This document shows, piece by piece, positions 15,380 through 22,825 of a DNA stretch of 38,534 bases. The translations under genes were made by a program, and so were the position numbers. Source of the DNA: Rhizobium sp. J15 (GTDB lineage: Bacteria; Pseudomonadota; Alphaproteobacteria; Rhizobiales; Rhizobiaceae). Every line of letters starts with the position of its first letter. Position 1 is the first letter of the stretch. Location: contig NZ_NWSX01000056.1 of NCBI RefSeq assembly GCF_002531825.1, forward strand, positions 1 to 38,534. The letters run 5' to 3'. The notes under the pieces are model-generated. The model was not told the origin of the DNA and made no database searches. It saw only the letters and a program-made list of their open reading frames with translations.

Positions 15380-16504
15380 GTGAAAAGATGTATTGCGACC
15401 TGTCTCTTCATGCTCGCTGCCGGCTTCGGCAATGCCGGCGAAGTTCCCTTTGCGCCTATACGCAATGTTCCGGACTACACCGCGTCGATGATCGTTCGGA
15501 ACTTTTATGGCGAGCCGAAGGAAATGTCGCGTTCGGTCGTTCATCACAAGGGCTGGACGCGGGTTGAATCGGTCAATGGCGACCAAACAACCGTCTCCTA
15601 CGGGAATTTCTTCGACAACACCGTGTTGCGGACGACCAAGACCGGCAACGAAGACTTTACGTGGATGAGCATTGAAAGGACCGAACGGAGTCTGGACCTC
15701 AGCGTGAAGCAAACAAATGAAACCGGCGAGACTGACAACCAAGCTGGAGAAGCTTGCAACTGGCGGCAACTCATCCGCACAAGTGACGCGATGTCGCCGC
15801 TTTGGTTCAGTTGTCTGTCGGCCGACGGCATTGAAGTTGCCGAAAAGGTTCTGTTCCGCGTCGGGAAGCCGATGAGCGACACGCAATTGGTCCGGCTCGA
15901 CCGAACAGCCGTCGCGGAATCCGAGGTTGCGCCGCCGAAGAGGTTGTTCGATCCATGGTTCTGGCTGAAGCCGCTACGGGATTATCCCGAGCCTGAAGCT
16001 CTTGTCGATTTTGAAGCTAAAATGGTCGGAGCATGGTCGGAAGTCAGAATATTACGACACTATCCCTGGCGCTCGGAAGAGCGCCGCGAAAAGGGCGGTG
16101 CTTTAAAACTGACGATTTGGAACGAACTGGAAAACCAGGGGATCCACATCACTTACTCCAAGGGCAGACATAGTCTTCACGCCGGTCGTGCGCCGCTCGA
16201 TCCTAAGCAGCCATACAATATTTTCCAGCTCAAGCTCGGCGAGGTCGACTTAAAACGGAGCGGCGACGCGCTCGGAGAAGCCTGCGCCTGGTTCGACATG
16301 AAGCCTGGGTTTGCCGATGCGGGCAGACACGAATGCCTGACGCCGGATGGCGTATCTCTCAAAATCAACATCCACTCGGGATGGGGACGCGGGGAGAGCT
16401 TCACCGCCGTCGAGATCAAACGCCGCCCGGTCGAGCTCAAGGAAATGCTCCCGCCGCCGGAATTGATCGATCCGTCCTCATGGGGATTTTCTGTCAGCGA
16501 TTGA
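15380..16504 (+). CDS. Exported two-repeat protein A of unknown family
   Basis: A 374-residue exported protein. The GTG at 15380 is chosen because GAGG lies 8 bases upstream and the paralogue at 17044 starts at the equivalent point. A signal peptide ends near GFGNAG, then VPFAPIRNVPDYTASM. The mature chain has two similar halves (about 34-196 and 212-370): each has a cysteine pair, GEACNW...SCLSADG (Cys126, Cys145) and GEACAW...ECLTPDG (Cys302, Cys319), and each closes with a PP..L.DP..W motif. The early part (VVHHKGWTRVE) recalls LolA-like beta folds, but that is a guess. It is less GC-rich than its paralogue. Role unknown; probably periplasmic. Confidence 0.8.
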   Translation: MKRCIATCLFMLAAGFGNAGEVPFAPIRNVPDYTASMIVRNFYGEPKEMSRSVVHHKGWTRVESVNGDQTTVSYGNFFDNTVLRTTKTGNEDFTWMSIERTERSLDLSVKQTNETGETDNQAGEACNWRQLIRTSDAMSPLWFSCLSADGIEVAEKVLFRVGKPMSDTQLVRLDRTAVAESEVAPPKRLFDPWFWLKPLRDYPEPEALVDFEAKMVGAWSEVRILRHYPWRSEERREKGGALKLTIWNELENQGIHITYSKGRHSLHAGRAPLDPKQPYNIFQLKLGEVDLKRSGDALGEACAWFDMKPGFADAGRHECLTPDGVSLKINIHSGWGRGESFTAVEIKRRPVELKEMLPPPELIDPSSWGFSVSD

Positions 16505-16520
16505 TCGGCCGGATGGCCGT

Positions 16521-16934
16521 CTATTTCACCACCGTCACGTTCAGCACGCCTTCTTCCGTCTTGCCCTCTTCATAGGGCGAGCGGATCACGAGCCGGTCTT
16601 TGCCGGTGTAGCCGGGGTTGGCCGTGTAATAGCCGACGACGCCGTTGACCCTGGTCTTTTCGCATTTCGAGGCTTTTCCGTCGAGCTTGGGGAAGAGCGG
16701 TTCGTGGACGATTTCCAGGCGGCCGTGTTGGGGCCGTTCGACGATGTGGATGGCGGGGTAATCGATGTGGCGGCAGTCGTCGTCGATGTGCCAGTTCTTG
16801 GCCACCAGCGTTCTGACGCCGCTACGGGCGGTGATCGACTCGGACTGCCGGCGGGAGGCCTCGGAGGTCGTCGTGCAGCTCGACAGCGGAATCACCGTTG
16901 CCGCTAATATCAAGAATATAAAGGCGTTTTTCAT
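16521..16934 (-). CDS. Lipoprotein B of the duplicated pair, Ig-like fold
   Basis: A 137-residue predicted lipoprotein, paralogue of 14856-15266. Two consecutive ATGs occur; I take the second (16934) because it aligns with the paralogue's start and has GAGG 7 bases upstream. MKNAFIFLILAATVIPLSSC gives the lipobox, followed by CTTTSEASRRQS. The shared features are WHIDDDC, HGRLEIVHEPLFP, KASKCEK and GYYTANPGYTGKDRLVIRS. It lies tail-to-tail with exported protein A (16 bp apart) and head-to-head with exported protein B. The conserved cysteine pair may form a disulfide in the periplasm. Function unknown. Confidence 0.76.
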   Translation of the reverse strand: MKNAFIFLILAATVIPLSSCTTTSEASRRQSESITARSGVRTLVAKNWHIDDDCRHIDYPAIHIVERPQHGRLEIVHEPLFPKLDGKASKCEKTRVNGVVGYYTANPGYTGKDRLVIRSPYEEGKTEEGVLNVTVVK

Positions 16935-17043
16935 CATAAATCCTCAACTTTTGCTTGAATGAATATTGATTTTCTCCTCAAGTCAATCAGAGTGAGAGGC
17001 GGGATTGCAGTGCCCGGCGTTCGGAATTGGCGAGGGTTTTATC

Positions 17044-18207
17044 TTGAAAAGACGTGCAGCGGCCTCGGTCGTCATAGCAGGCGCGGTGCTGTTGGCGGCC
17101 GGCGGCGGCAGGGCCGACGATATTCCCTTCTCCGCCAGCCGCGATGTGCCCGACTACAAGGCTTCCATGGTCATCCGGGAGACCTGGTTCGAGGTGAAAA
17201 CCTTCGCCCGCACCGTCCTGCATCACAAGGGATGGACGAAGGTCGAGGAGGTCAAGACGCCGGTCAGGACGGTTGCCTACGGCAATTATTTCGACAATCC
17301 CTTTCTGCTGTGGCTGGCAAAATCGGAAGACGACGAAGATTTCGCCACGGCAATCATCGAGAAAGTCACGCCGCCGGAGGCGAAGGACACCGGCGTGGTG
17401 CGCGTCAAGGCCGGCGAGGTTTGCAGCTGGTGGGAGCTCAGCGAGAAGGCCGAGACGGAGGACCGGTTGCAGCCGCCCTGGCGCAGCTGCCTGTCGCGCG
17501 ACGGCATCGAAGTCGCCACCAGCCAGCCCTTCGGCGAAATGACGGCGAATGACGGGACGGATCTGGTCAGGCTGGAGCGCGCACCGGTGGCGGAATCCGA
17601 TGTCCGGCCGCCGAAGAGGGTCTTCGAGCCGGCCTTCTGGCTGAAGCCGCGGCGCGATTATTCTGAGAGGCCGGCAGATCGTGCCGATTTCGACGTCAGG
17701 ATGAAAACAGCCGACGGCCGGACTGAGATCAGGCTGCTCAGGCATTATCCATGGCGGCTCGAAGACCGTCGCGGGCCTGATGGAGCGGTGCAGTTCAAGG
17801 TTTGGAACGAGCTCGAGAACCAGGGCATGGCGGTCTCCACGGTCGACGACCTGCATCGCTTCGAGGCCCGCCGTTCGCCGCGCGCCTCCAGCTATCCCTA
17901 CACCGCCTTCGACAAGACATTCGAGCGGGTCGACATGAACCTGCCGTCCTCGTCGCATCGCGGAGAAGAGTGCACCTGGTTCGATTTGAAGCCGGATATT
18001 CTGAGGCCGGCCGTCAAAAATGTCCTGAGAGCCGAATGCGTCACCCGGGATGGCATGCCGCTGAAACTCATCGGCCGCGATGCATCCGGCGCCATCGAGA
18101 CCTTCGCCGCCGTCGAGGCGAAACGCCGGCCGGTCGACATGGAGGAGATGATCCCGCCGCGGGAGCTGATCGACCCGTCGTCGTGGGGATTTACGGTCGG
18201 CGATTGA
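17044..18207 (+). CDS. Exported two-repeat protein B of unknown family
   Basis: A 387-residue exported protein, paralogue of 15380-16504. The start is the TTG at 17044, supported by GAGGG 8 bases upstream and by alignment with the paralogue (MKRRAAAS against MKRCIATC). The signal peptide ends around GGGRA, then DDIPFSASRDVPDYKASM. Both halves again have cysteine pairs (GEVCSW...RSCLSRDG and GEECTW...AECVTRDG), and both end with PPKRVFEPAFWL or PPRELIDPSSWG. Identity with copy A is highest over VLHHKGWTKVE and the last 40 residues. GC content is higher than in copy A, so copy B looks like the older or better adapted one. Role unknown. Confidence 0.8.
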   Translation: MKRRAAASVVIAGAVLLAAGGGRADDIPFSASRDVPDYKASMVIRETWFEVKTFARTVLHHKGWTKVEEVKTPVRTVAYGNYFDNPFLLWLAKSEDDEDFATAIIEKVTPPEAKDTGVVRVKAGEVCSWWELSEKAETEDRLQPPWRSCLSRDGIEVATSQPFGEMTANDGTDLVRLERAPVAESDVRPPKRVFEPAFWLKPRRDYSERPADRADFDVRMKTADGRTEIRLLRHYPWRLEDRRGPDGAVQFKVWNELENQGMAVSTVDDLHRFEARRSPRASSYPYTAFDKTFERVDMNLPSSSHRGEECTWFDLKPDILRPAVKNVLRAECVTRDGMPLKLIGRDASGAIETFAAVEAKRRPVDMEEMIPPRELIDPSSWGFTVGD

Positions 18208-18230
18208 CGGGAGGAGGGGCGGTGCGCCCG

Positions 18231-18275
18231 CCTCGTCCTTCGAGGCGATCCTGCGGATCGCACCTCAGGATCGGC
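18231..18275. repeat. Palindromic intergenic repeat (CCTCATCCT family, reverse orientation)
   Basis: CCTCGTCCTTCGAGGCGATCC is followed by GGATCGCACCTCAGGATCGG, a shortened copy of the family with an internal 8-bp stem (CGATCCTG/CGGATCG). It sits 24 bp after the exported-protein stop. The remainder of 18208-18400 shows no gene. Confidence 0.6.
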
Positions 18276-18400
18276 TCTGTTGAGCGTTGGCGGCATCCAT
18301 GGGAGCGTTCGAAAAAACCGTGACGGTCGCTGATGTCACCGGCACGCTTCTCAGAATTTGATTCAGCCGATGCGCCTTAAGTCGCTGTTTCCAGGGCAGA

Positions 18401-19246
18401 TCATCCAAGCGCTGCGATATGATCTTCAAGCCTGATCGCGCCGCGATGCGGTGCCGGTGGCAATTCTGGGCCGTCGAGCGTCGCCTCGGTCATGCGGGCG
18501 TAGGAGCGAGCGGCGGCGGGTGAAAAACCGAGCGCGCGGAAGCTCTCCTCCAAATCGCTGCGCGGCGTCGTCGCGACGCGGACGGGTTTGGCCACGAGCG
18601 CGGAGAAGGCAGCCGCGACATCTGCGAAATCATACCGCTCGGGCCCTTCCACATAGTGAATGCCGGTGTCGCTCACCGGACTTGCCAGGCGCGCGGCGGC
18701 AGCCTTGCCGAGATCGGTGGGCGAGACCATCGGCAGGACAAGGTCTTCGGGAAAGGCGGTCGGGATGGAGCCCTGCCGGGCCGGTTCCAGCAGCATGTCG
18801 AGATTGGTGTAGTAATAGGCGCCGCGGTTGATCGCCGTCGCGATGCCGCTGGCCTCGGTCAGCCGCTCGAATTCGTAGAGCACAGTGAGGTCGCCGATGC
18901 CGTCGCCTTGCATGGCGCCGTAGGTCGACTGCACTACGAGTTTTTCGAGGCCGGAATCCTCGAGCGCGGCGGCAATGCTGCGTGCGGTCTTCAGTTCCTC
19001 CCTGTTGGTATCGGTGCCGGGATCGGCCGGCGGATTGAGGAGAAAGGCACGCCTGCCGCGTCGGAAGACGGCCCGCAACCCTGCCACATCCGAGACATCC
19101 TGCACCACGGCCTCGACATTGCCGCCGCCGATCGCACGCGCCTTTTCCGCGCTGTGGACGACCGCGATGACGCCTTCGCCCGATGCTCGCAGCGCCTCCA
19201 GGAGGCCGGAGCCGACATTGCCCGCTGCACCGAGAACCACATACAT
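18401..19246 (-). CDS. NmrA-like NAD(P)-binding protein (atypical SDR)
   Basis: A 281-residue Rossmann-fold protein. I start it at the ATG at 19246, which has GAGG 6 bases upstream; the longer frame to 19285 has no such site. MYVVLGAAGNVGSGLLEAL holds the GxxGxxG motif, and FLLNPPADP followed by a long helix matches the NmrA/HSCARG group. There is no YxxxK active site, as is usual in that group, whose members sense NADP(H) or act as quinone or azo reductases. NRGAYYYTNL and PMVSPTDLGKAAA are typical for the second half. It stands alone, and no regulator is next to it. Cytoplasmic. Confidence 0.82.
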   Translation of the reverse strand: MYVVLGAAGNVGSGLLEALRASGEGVIAVVHSAEKARAIGGGNVEAVVQDVSDVAGLRAVFRRGRRAFLLNPPADPGTDTNREELKTARSIAAALEDSGLEKLVVQSTYGAMQGDGIGDLTVLYEFERLTEASGIATAINRGAYYYTNLDMLLEPARQGSIPTAFPEDLVLPMVSPTDLGKAAAARLASPVSDTGIHYVEGPERYDFADVAAAFSALVAKPVRVATTPRSDLEESFRALGFSPAAARSYARMTEATLDGPELPPAPHRGAIRLEDHIAALG

Positions 19247-19387
19247 GTTGCACCTCGCTGTTTTCCGGGAAACGAAGCGGGTCATCGGTGGTTCCTATCG
19301 TGGCGCAAGCTTCGCGCCAGCCTGGCCTGGCAGAAGGCAGCTATTGATTCTCCCAGGATCTGTTGCGAAGCGATTTTCAGCAAGAAC

Positions 19388-19416
19388 AGCCCCGTCAATG
19401 ATTGGCGGGGCTTTTT
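19388..19416 (+). terminator. Rho-independent terminator without an obvious upstream gene
   Basis: AGCCCCG at 19388-19394 pairs with CGGGGCT at 19406-19412, with an 11-base loop, followed directly by a T run. It is oriented for plus-strand transcripts, yet no plus-strand gene lies between 18207 and this point. It may end a small RNA. Confidence 0.7.
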
Positions 19417-19501
19417 GCTGGGTAGCCTTGTCTCTATCCGTCACTAGGCCGAGCATGACGCAGGAAGCGGCGGCACGGCTTTCGTTGTGTCGCGAGGCGC
19501 C

Positions 19502-19978
19502 TCAGCCGCGCCGGGCGGCTTCGATCGCGGCGATATCGATCTTATGCATGGTCATCATCGCGTCGAAGGCGCGTTTGGCCTCGGCGGGCTCGGCTTTCAG
19601 CGCTTCGCTGAGCGCGCGTGGCGTGATCTGCCAGGAGACGCCCCACTTGTCCTTGCACCAGCCGCAGGCGCTTTCCTGGCCGCCATTGCCGATAATGGCG
19701 TTCCAGTAGCGGTCGGTTTCCTCCTGATCTTCGGTGGCGATCTGGAAGGAGAAGCATTCATTGTGCTTGATCGACGGGCCGCCGTTCAGCCCGATGCAGG
19801 GCACGCCGGCGACGGTGAATTCGACCACCAGCACCTCTCCCTGCTTGCCCTCGGGATAATCTCCCGGCGCCCGGATGAGCGCGCCCATGGCGCTGCCGGG
19901 AAAGACCTCGGTGTAGAAGCGGGCGGCAGCCTCGGCGTCCTTGTCGTACCAGAGGCAGATGGTGTTCTTGTTCAGCAT
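19502..19978 (-). CDS. VOC-superfamily protein, PhnB-like
   Basis: A 158-residue protein of the glyoxalase/VOC superfamily, PhnB/'3-demethylubiquinone methyltransferase-like' group. I start it at the ATG at 19978, with AAGGGAG upstream: MLNKNTICLWYDKDAEAA, then FYTEVFPGS, VEFTVAGVPCIGLNGGP, NECFSFQIAT and a late GVSWQITPRAL motif. The usual active-site Glu and His positions are not clearly kept, as in most PhnB-like members, so no reaction can be assigned. Some relatives confer resistance or catabolic functions, most are unassigned. It is cytoplasmic and stands alone. Confidence 0.83.
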   Translation of the reverse strand: MLNKNTICLWYDKDAEAAARFYTEVFPGSAMGALIRAPGDYPEGKQGEVLVVEFTVAGVPCIGLNGGPSIKHNECFSFQIATEDQEETDRYWNAIIGNGGQESACGWCKDKWGVSWQITPRALSEALKAEPAEAKRAFDAMMTMHKIDIAAIEAARRG

Positions 19979-20188
19979 GGATGGCTCCCTTGGCTCGTCA
20001 TTTCCGATCTCATGCTTGAAATAAGGGGCGACGCGGCTTTCTCCAGCCCATGCCGGCCATTTTGGCCCGTCGCGCTTGCCGATGTTATGCAATCTGAAGG
20101 TTGAATAATTCTATTTGCGTTTGCAGGATTTATATAGTAAACATTCCTAATATAAAATAAGTCTAGCTGTATCAGAAAGACGTCTTGC

Positions 20189-20329
20189 GTGAAGTTCTGG
20201 GCCTTCATCGCAGCTTTTGTTCTCAGCGTGCTGCTGTGGGCCAGTTTTTATTACGGCGGCCGTGGAATTTACGGCGCGATTAATACTTTGCAGCTCCTTG
20301 CCGACCGTGCAGTCGGCAGCGTTTTTTAG
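20189..20329 (+). CDS. Candidate small membrane protein (46 aa, GTG start)
   Basis: An open frame from GTG at 20189 to TAG at 20327-20329. It starts MKFWAFIAAFVLSVLLWA, a single hydrophobic helix with a basic N-terminus, followed by SFYYGGRGIYGAINTLQLLA. The layout (one membrane helix plus a short amphipathic tail) is that of many small inner-membrane proteins. The AT-rich stretch 20100-20170 upstream could hold its promoter. AGAAAG lies 10 bases upstream but is a weak ribosome-binding site. It is too short to be sure; comparison with related genomes would decide. Confidence 0.42.
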   Translation: MKFWAFIAAFVLSVLLWASFYYGGRGIYGAINTLQLLADRAVGSVF

Positions 20330-20342
20330 AGGGCGGCATCCT

Positions 20343-20410
20343 CCAAAGGACCTCATCCTGAGGTGTGGAAGCCGAAGGCCGGAGCCTCGAAGGATCGTGC
20401 GTCAGCGCTG
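20343..20410. repeat. Palindromic intergenic repeat (CCTCATCCT family)
   Basis: GGACCTCATCCTGAGGTGTGG and GGAGCCTCGAAGGATCG end in CAGCGCTG, matching the copies at 21009-21076 and 21330-21396 over almost the whole length. Confidence 0.72.
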
Positions 20411-20576
20411 TTTCTTGCATGCCGAGATCAAGCAGGGCGCGGCGACGCTCTCCTTTTGATGGTAGCGCGGTTCACAACTTCGTGCTTCCCGGCGAAGGCG
20501 GCAAGGCGGCGTGAACCAAAGCCGGGGCTGCGGGGTTTAGAGAACGCCCGACACTTCCAGCAGAGGAACGATCGCC

Positions 20577-20966
20577 ATGCAAAGATTTTTGCTCACCGGC
20601 CTTGCGCTTGCCGCGTTCACCGGCGCCGCCTTCGCCCAGGAACCATCCGCCCCGCCTCCATCAGGCGCAGCCCCGCCGCCGGCCGCCGATGCCGGTTCGC
20701 CGCCGCCGTCTCCGCCCGGCGAGGAAGTCATGCGGGACGGACCGTCGAGAGACCGCCTCGCTTTCTCGCCGCACGGCAGGAGAGGCGACATGGGCTTCTA
20801 CCGCGGCCACCACCGCGGACCGCCGCCCTCCAAGGCCGCCCGCTTCCGCATCGAGGACGGCGATACGAGGATCGATCTGAAATGCGCCGAAGACGAACCG
20901 ATGAAGGCCTGCGCCGATCTCCTGCTCCAGGTCATGGACCGCCTGCAGGGGCCGATGCGGCCTTGA
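20577..20966 (+). CDS. Small exported Pro-rich protein
   Basis: A 129-residue exported protein. GAGGA lies upstream of the ATG at 20577. The signal peptide MQRFLLTGLALAAFTGAAFA is followed by a Pro/Ala-rich disordered stretch (APPPSGAAPPP) and then a His/Arg/Gly segment (GFYRGHHRGPPP). The last 45 residues appear folded: RFRIEDGDTRIDLKCAED, then MKACADLLLQVMDRLQG with a cysteine pair. The Pro-rich spacer suggests the small C-terminal domain is held away from a membrane or partner. I recognise no family. It lies between blocks of repeats and has no operon neighbours. Confidence 0.7.
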   Translation: MQRFLLTGLALAAFTGAAFAQEPSAPPPSGAAPPPAADAGSPPPSPPGEEVMRDGPSRDRLAFSPHGRRGDMGFYRGHHRGPPPSKAARFRIEDGDTRIDLKCAEDEPMKACADLLLQVMDRLQGPMRP

Positions 20967-21008
20967 TCGGCTGGGTATGAGGCTCTCGGGGCGTTGCTAC
21001 GGCATGCT

Positions 21009-21076
21009 CCAACGGACCTCATCCTGAGGCGCGGAAGTCGAAGGCTGGAGCCTCGAAGGATCGGACCGCAGCGCTG
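21009..21076. repeat. Palindromic intergenic repeat (CCTCATCCT family), left of the nested element
   Basis: CCAACGGACCTCATCCTGAGG through GGAGCCTCGAAGGATCGGA to CAGCGCTG. Similarity to the copy at 21330-21396 extends leftward over a further 30 bp (GGCATG.TCCAACGG), so the two form direct repeats of about 100 bp. Confidence 0.75.
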
Positions 21077-21110
21077 CTTCCATTCTGCCTCTGTATCGGC
21101 CACTTACCTT

Positions 21111-21256
21111 TCCTCCGTCATTCCTGTGCTTGTCACAGGAATCCAGCCACCGCGCGTCTGCGCGGTGAACGACTCTTTTCACGGCTAAGGGAGTCTCTCG
21201 CGCCCAAGGACTTGGGCGCACTGGATTCCTGTGACAAGCACAGGAATGACGGAGGA
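21111..21256. repeat. 146-bp element with perfect 36-bp terminal inverted repeats
   Basis: The ends 21111-21146 and 21221-21256 are exact inverted copies (TCCTCCGTCATTCCTGTG at the left tip). Each arm itself contains the small palindrome ATTCCTGTG/CACAGGAAT. The interior has two short hairpins, ACCGCGC/GCGCGGT and GCGCCCAAG/CTTGGGCGC. There is no coding potential. A single arm-like copy occurs at 36954-36982. Confidence 0.75.
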
Positions 21257-21329
21257 GAGGGAGTGTCTGCCAATCGCGGCCCCACGGACACCTCAGGATG
21301 AGGCGCTCGGGGCCTAGGCGCGGCATGAT

Positions 21330-21396
21330 CCAACGGACCTGATCCTGAGGTGCGCAAGCCGAAGGCTGGAGCCTCGAAGCATCGCGCCGCAGCGCT
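21330..21396. repeat. Palindromic intergenic repeat (CCTCATCCT family), right of the nested element
   Basis: CCAACGGACCTGATCCTGAGG, AAGCCGAAGGCTGGAGCC and CAGCGCTG. Together with 21009-21076 it brackets the 146-bp element. Stretch 20967-21482 contains only repeats. Confidence 0.75.
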
Positions 21397-21482
21397 GCGC
21401 CTGCCTCCCACCATTGACCACCCATTGGATTTCCTTGACCGCGAGCCGCATCCATATGAAATTATCCGCATAGGGGGCTTCG

Positions 21483-22763
21483 ATGACGTCCGTGAGGGTC
21501 AATGAGCTGATATCGGTGGCGGGGCAGCCCGATGCAGCGGACTTTGCCGATTTTGCGGCGCGCGGTTTTGCCGGCGTCATCAATGACCGGCCGGATGGCG
21601 AGGAGCCCGGGCAGCCGGGCAATGCGGCGGAAAAGGCGGCGGCCGCCGCCGCCGGGCTTTCCTACAGTTTCGTGCCGGTGAAGGGCGCTGAGATCACCGA
21701 GGCCGATATCCGCGCCTTCCAGGCGGCGATGGCCGAGGCGAAGGGGCCGGTGCTTGCCCATTGCAAGAGCGGCACGCGGGCGCTGACGCTCTATGCGCTG
21801 GGCGAGGTGCTCGACGGGCGGATGAAATCAAGCGATGTCGCGGCTTTCGGCCAGAGCCACGGCTTCGATCTCGCCGGCGCGCAGCGGTTTCTGGAAAAGC
21901 GGGCAGGCCAAGCGCCTGATGTGAAGGCCTTCTTCCATCCCGCGACATGGAGCGTGCAATATGTCGTGACCGATCCGGCGACGCGGCGCTGCGCCATCAT
22001 CGACCCGGTGCTTGATTTCGACGAAACCTCCGGCGCGACGGGCACGGCGAGCGCCGATGCCATCCTCGCCTATATCGCGGCCGAGCACCTCGCGCTCGAA
22101 TGGATCCTCGACACCCATCCGCATGCCGATCATTTCTCCGCCGCCCATTATCTGAAAGGCCGGACCGGCGCGCCGACGGCGATCGGCGAGCATGTGACAG
22201 AGGTGCAGGCGCTGTGGAAGGAGATCTATAATTTTCCCACGCTCGCCACCGACGGCTCGCAATGGGACCGGCTGTTTGCCGATGGCGAGACCTTCAAGAT
22301 CGGCGCGATGGAGGCGCGGGTGATGTTTTCGCCGGGCCATACGCTGGCCTCGATCACCTATGTCGTCGGCGATGCCGCCTTCGTGCACGATACGGTGTTC
22401 ACGCCGGATTCCGGCACGGCGCGCACAGATTTCCCCGGCGGCAGCGCGGCCGCCCTCTGGCGCTCGATCCAGGCGATCCTGTCGCTGCCCGAGGAGACGC
22501 GCCTCTTTTCCGGCCACGACTACCAGCCGAACGGCCGCCACCCCCGCTGGGAAAGCACGGTCGCCGCCCAGAAACGCGACAACCCGCACTTAGCAGGCAA
22601 GGACGAGGCCGCCTACGTCGCGCTCCGGCAGGCGCGCGATCGCACGCTGGCGAAACCGAAGCTGATGCTGCACGCGCTGCAGGTCAACATCCGCGGCGGC
22701 AGGCTGCCGGAACCGGAGGAGAACGGGCGGCGCTATTTGAAGATACCGCTGGATGGGTTGTAG
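21483..22763 (+). CDS. blh: Blh: fused DUF442 phosphatase-like/persulfide dioxygenase
   Basis: A 426-residue two-domain enzyme of sulfide detoxification. Residues 1-110 are the DUF442 domain, with the phosphatase-type loop HCKSGTR at 93-99, proposed to handle sulfur transfer. Residues 145-426 are a metallo-beta-lactamase fold with HPHADH at 212-217, SPGHT at 283-287 and DTVF at 303-306, the iron-binding pattern of persulfide dioxygenases (ETHE1 type), which oxidise glutathione persulfide to sulfite. This fusion is the Blh protein of Agrobacterium and Xylella, where BigR represses it. No bigR-like gene is adjacent here, so control must come from elsewhere. It is flanked by repeats on the left. 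Confidence 0.88.
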   Translation: MTSVRVNELISVAGQPDAADFADFAARGFAGVINDRPDGEEPGQPGNAAEKAAAAAAGLSYSFVPVKGAEITEADIRAFQAAMAEAKGPVLAHCKSGTRALTLYALGEVLDGRMKSSDVAAFGQSHGFDLAGAQRFLEKRAGQAPDVKAFFHPATWSVQYVVTDPATRRCAIIDPVLDFDETSGATGTASADAILAYIAAEHLALEWILDTHPHADHFSAAHYLKGRTGAPTAIGEHVTEVQALWKEIYNFPTLATDGSQWDRLFADGETFKIGAMEARVMFSPGHTLASITYVVGDAAFVHDTVFTPDSGTARTDFPGGSAAALWRSIQAILSLPEETRLFSGHDYQPNGRHPRWESTVAAQKRDNPHLAGKDEAAYVALRQARDRTLAKPKLMLHALQVNIRGGRLPEPEENGRRYLKIPLDGL

Positions 22764-22825
22764 GAACGCAGGGAGCAGCGTTGCGGCAGGAGCGGTAGTG
22801 TGAATGCGGAGTCTCGCGAGCGAAC

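Noticed and set aside
21009..21396. Possible CRISPR array or integron attC sites
   Set aside because: Units are palindromes of unequal spacing, without uniform spacers, cas genes or an integrase.
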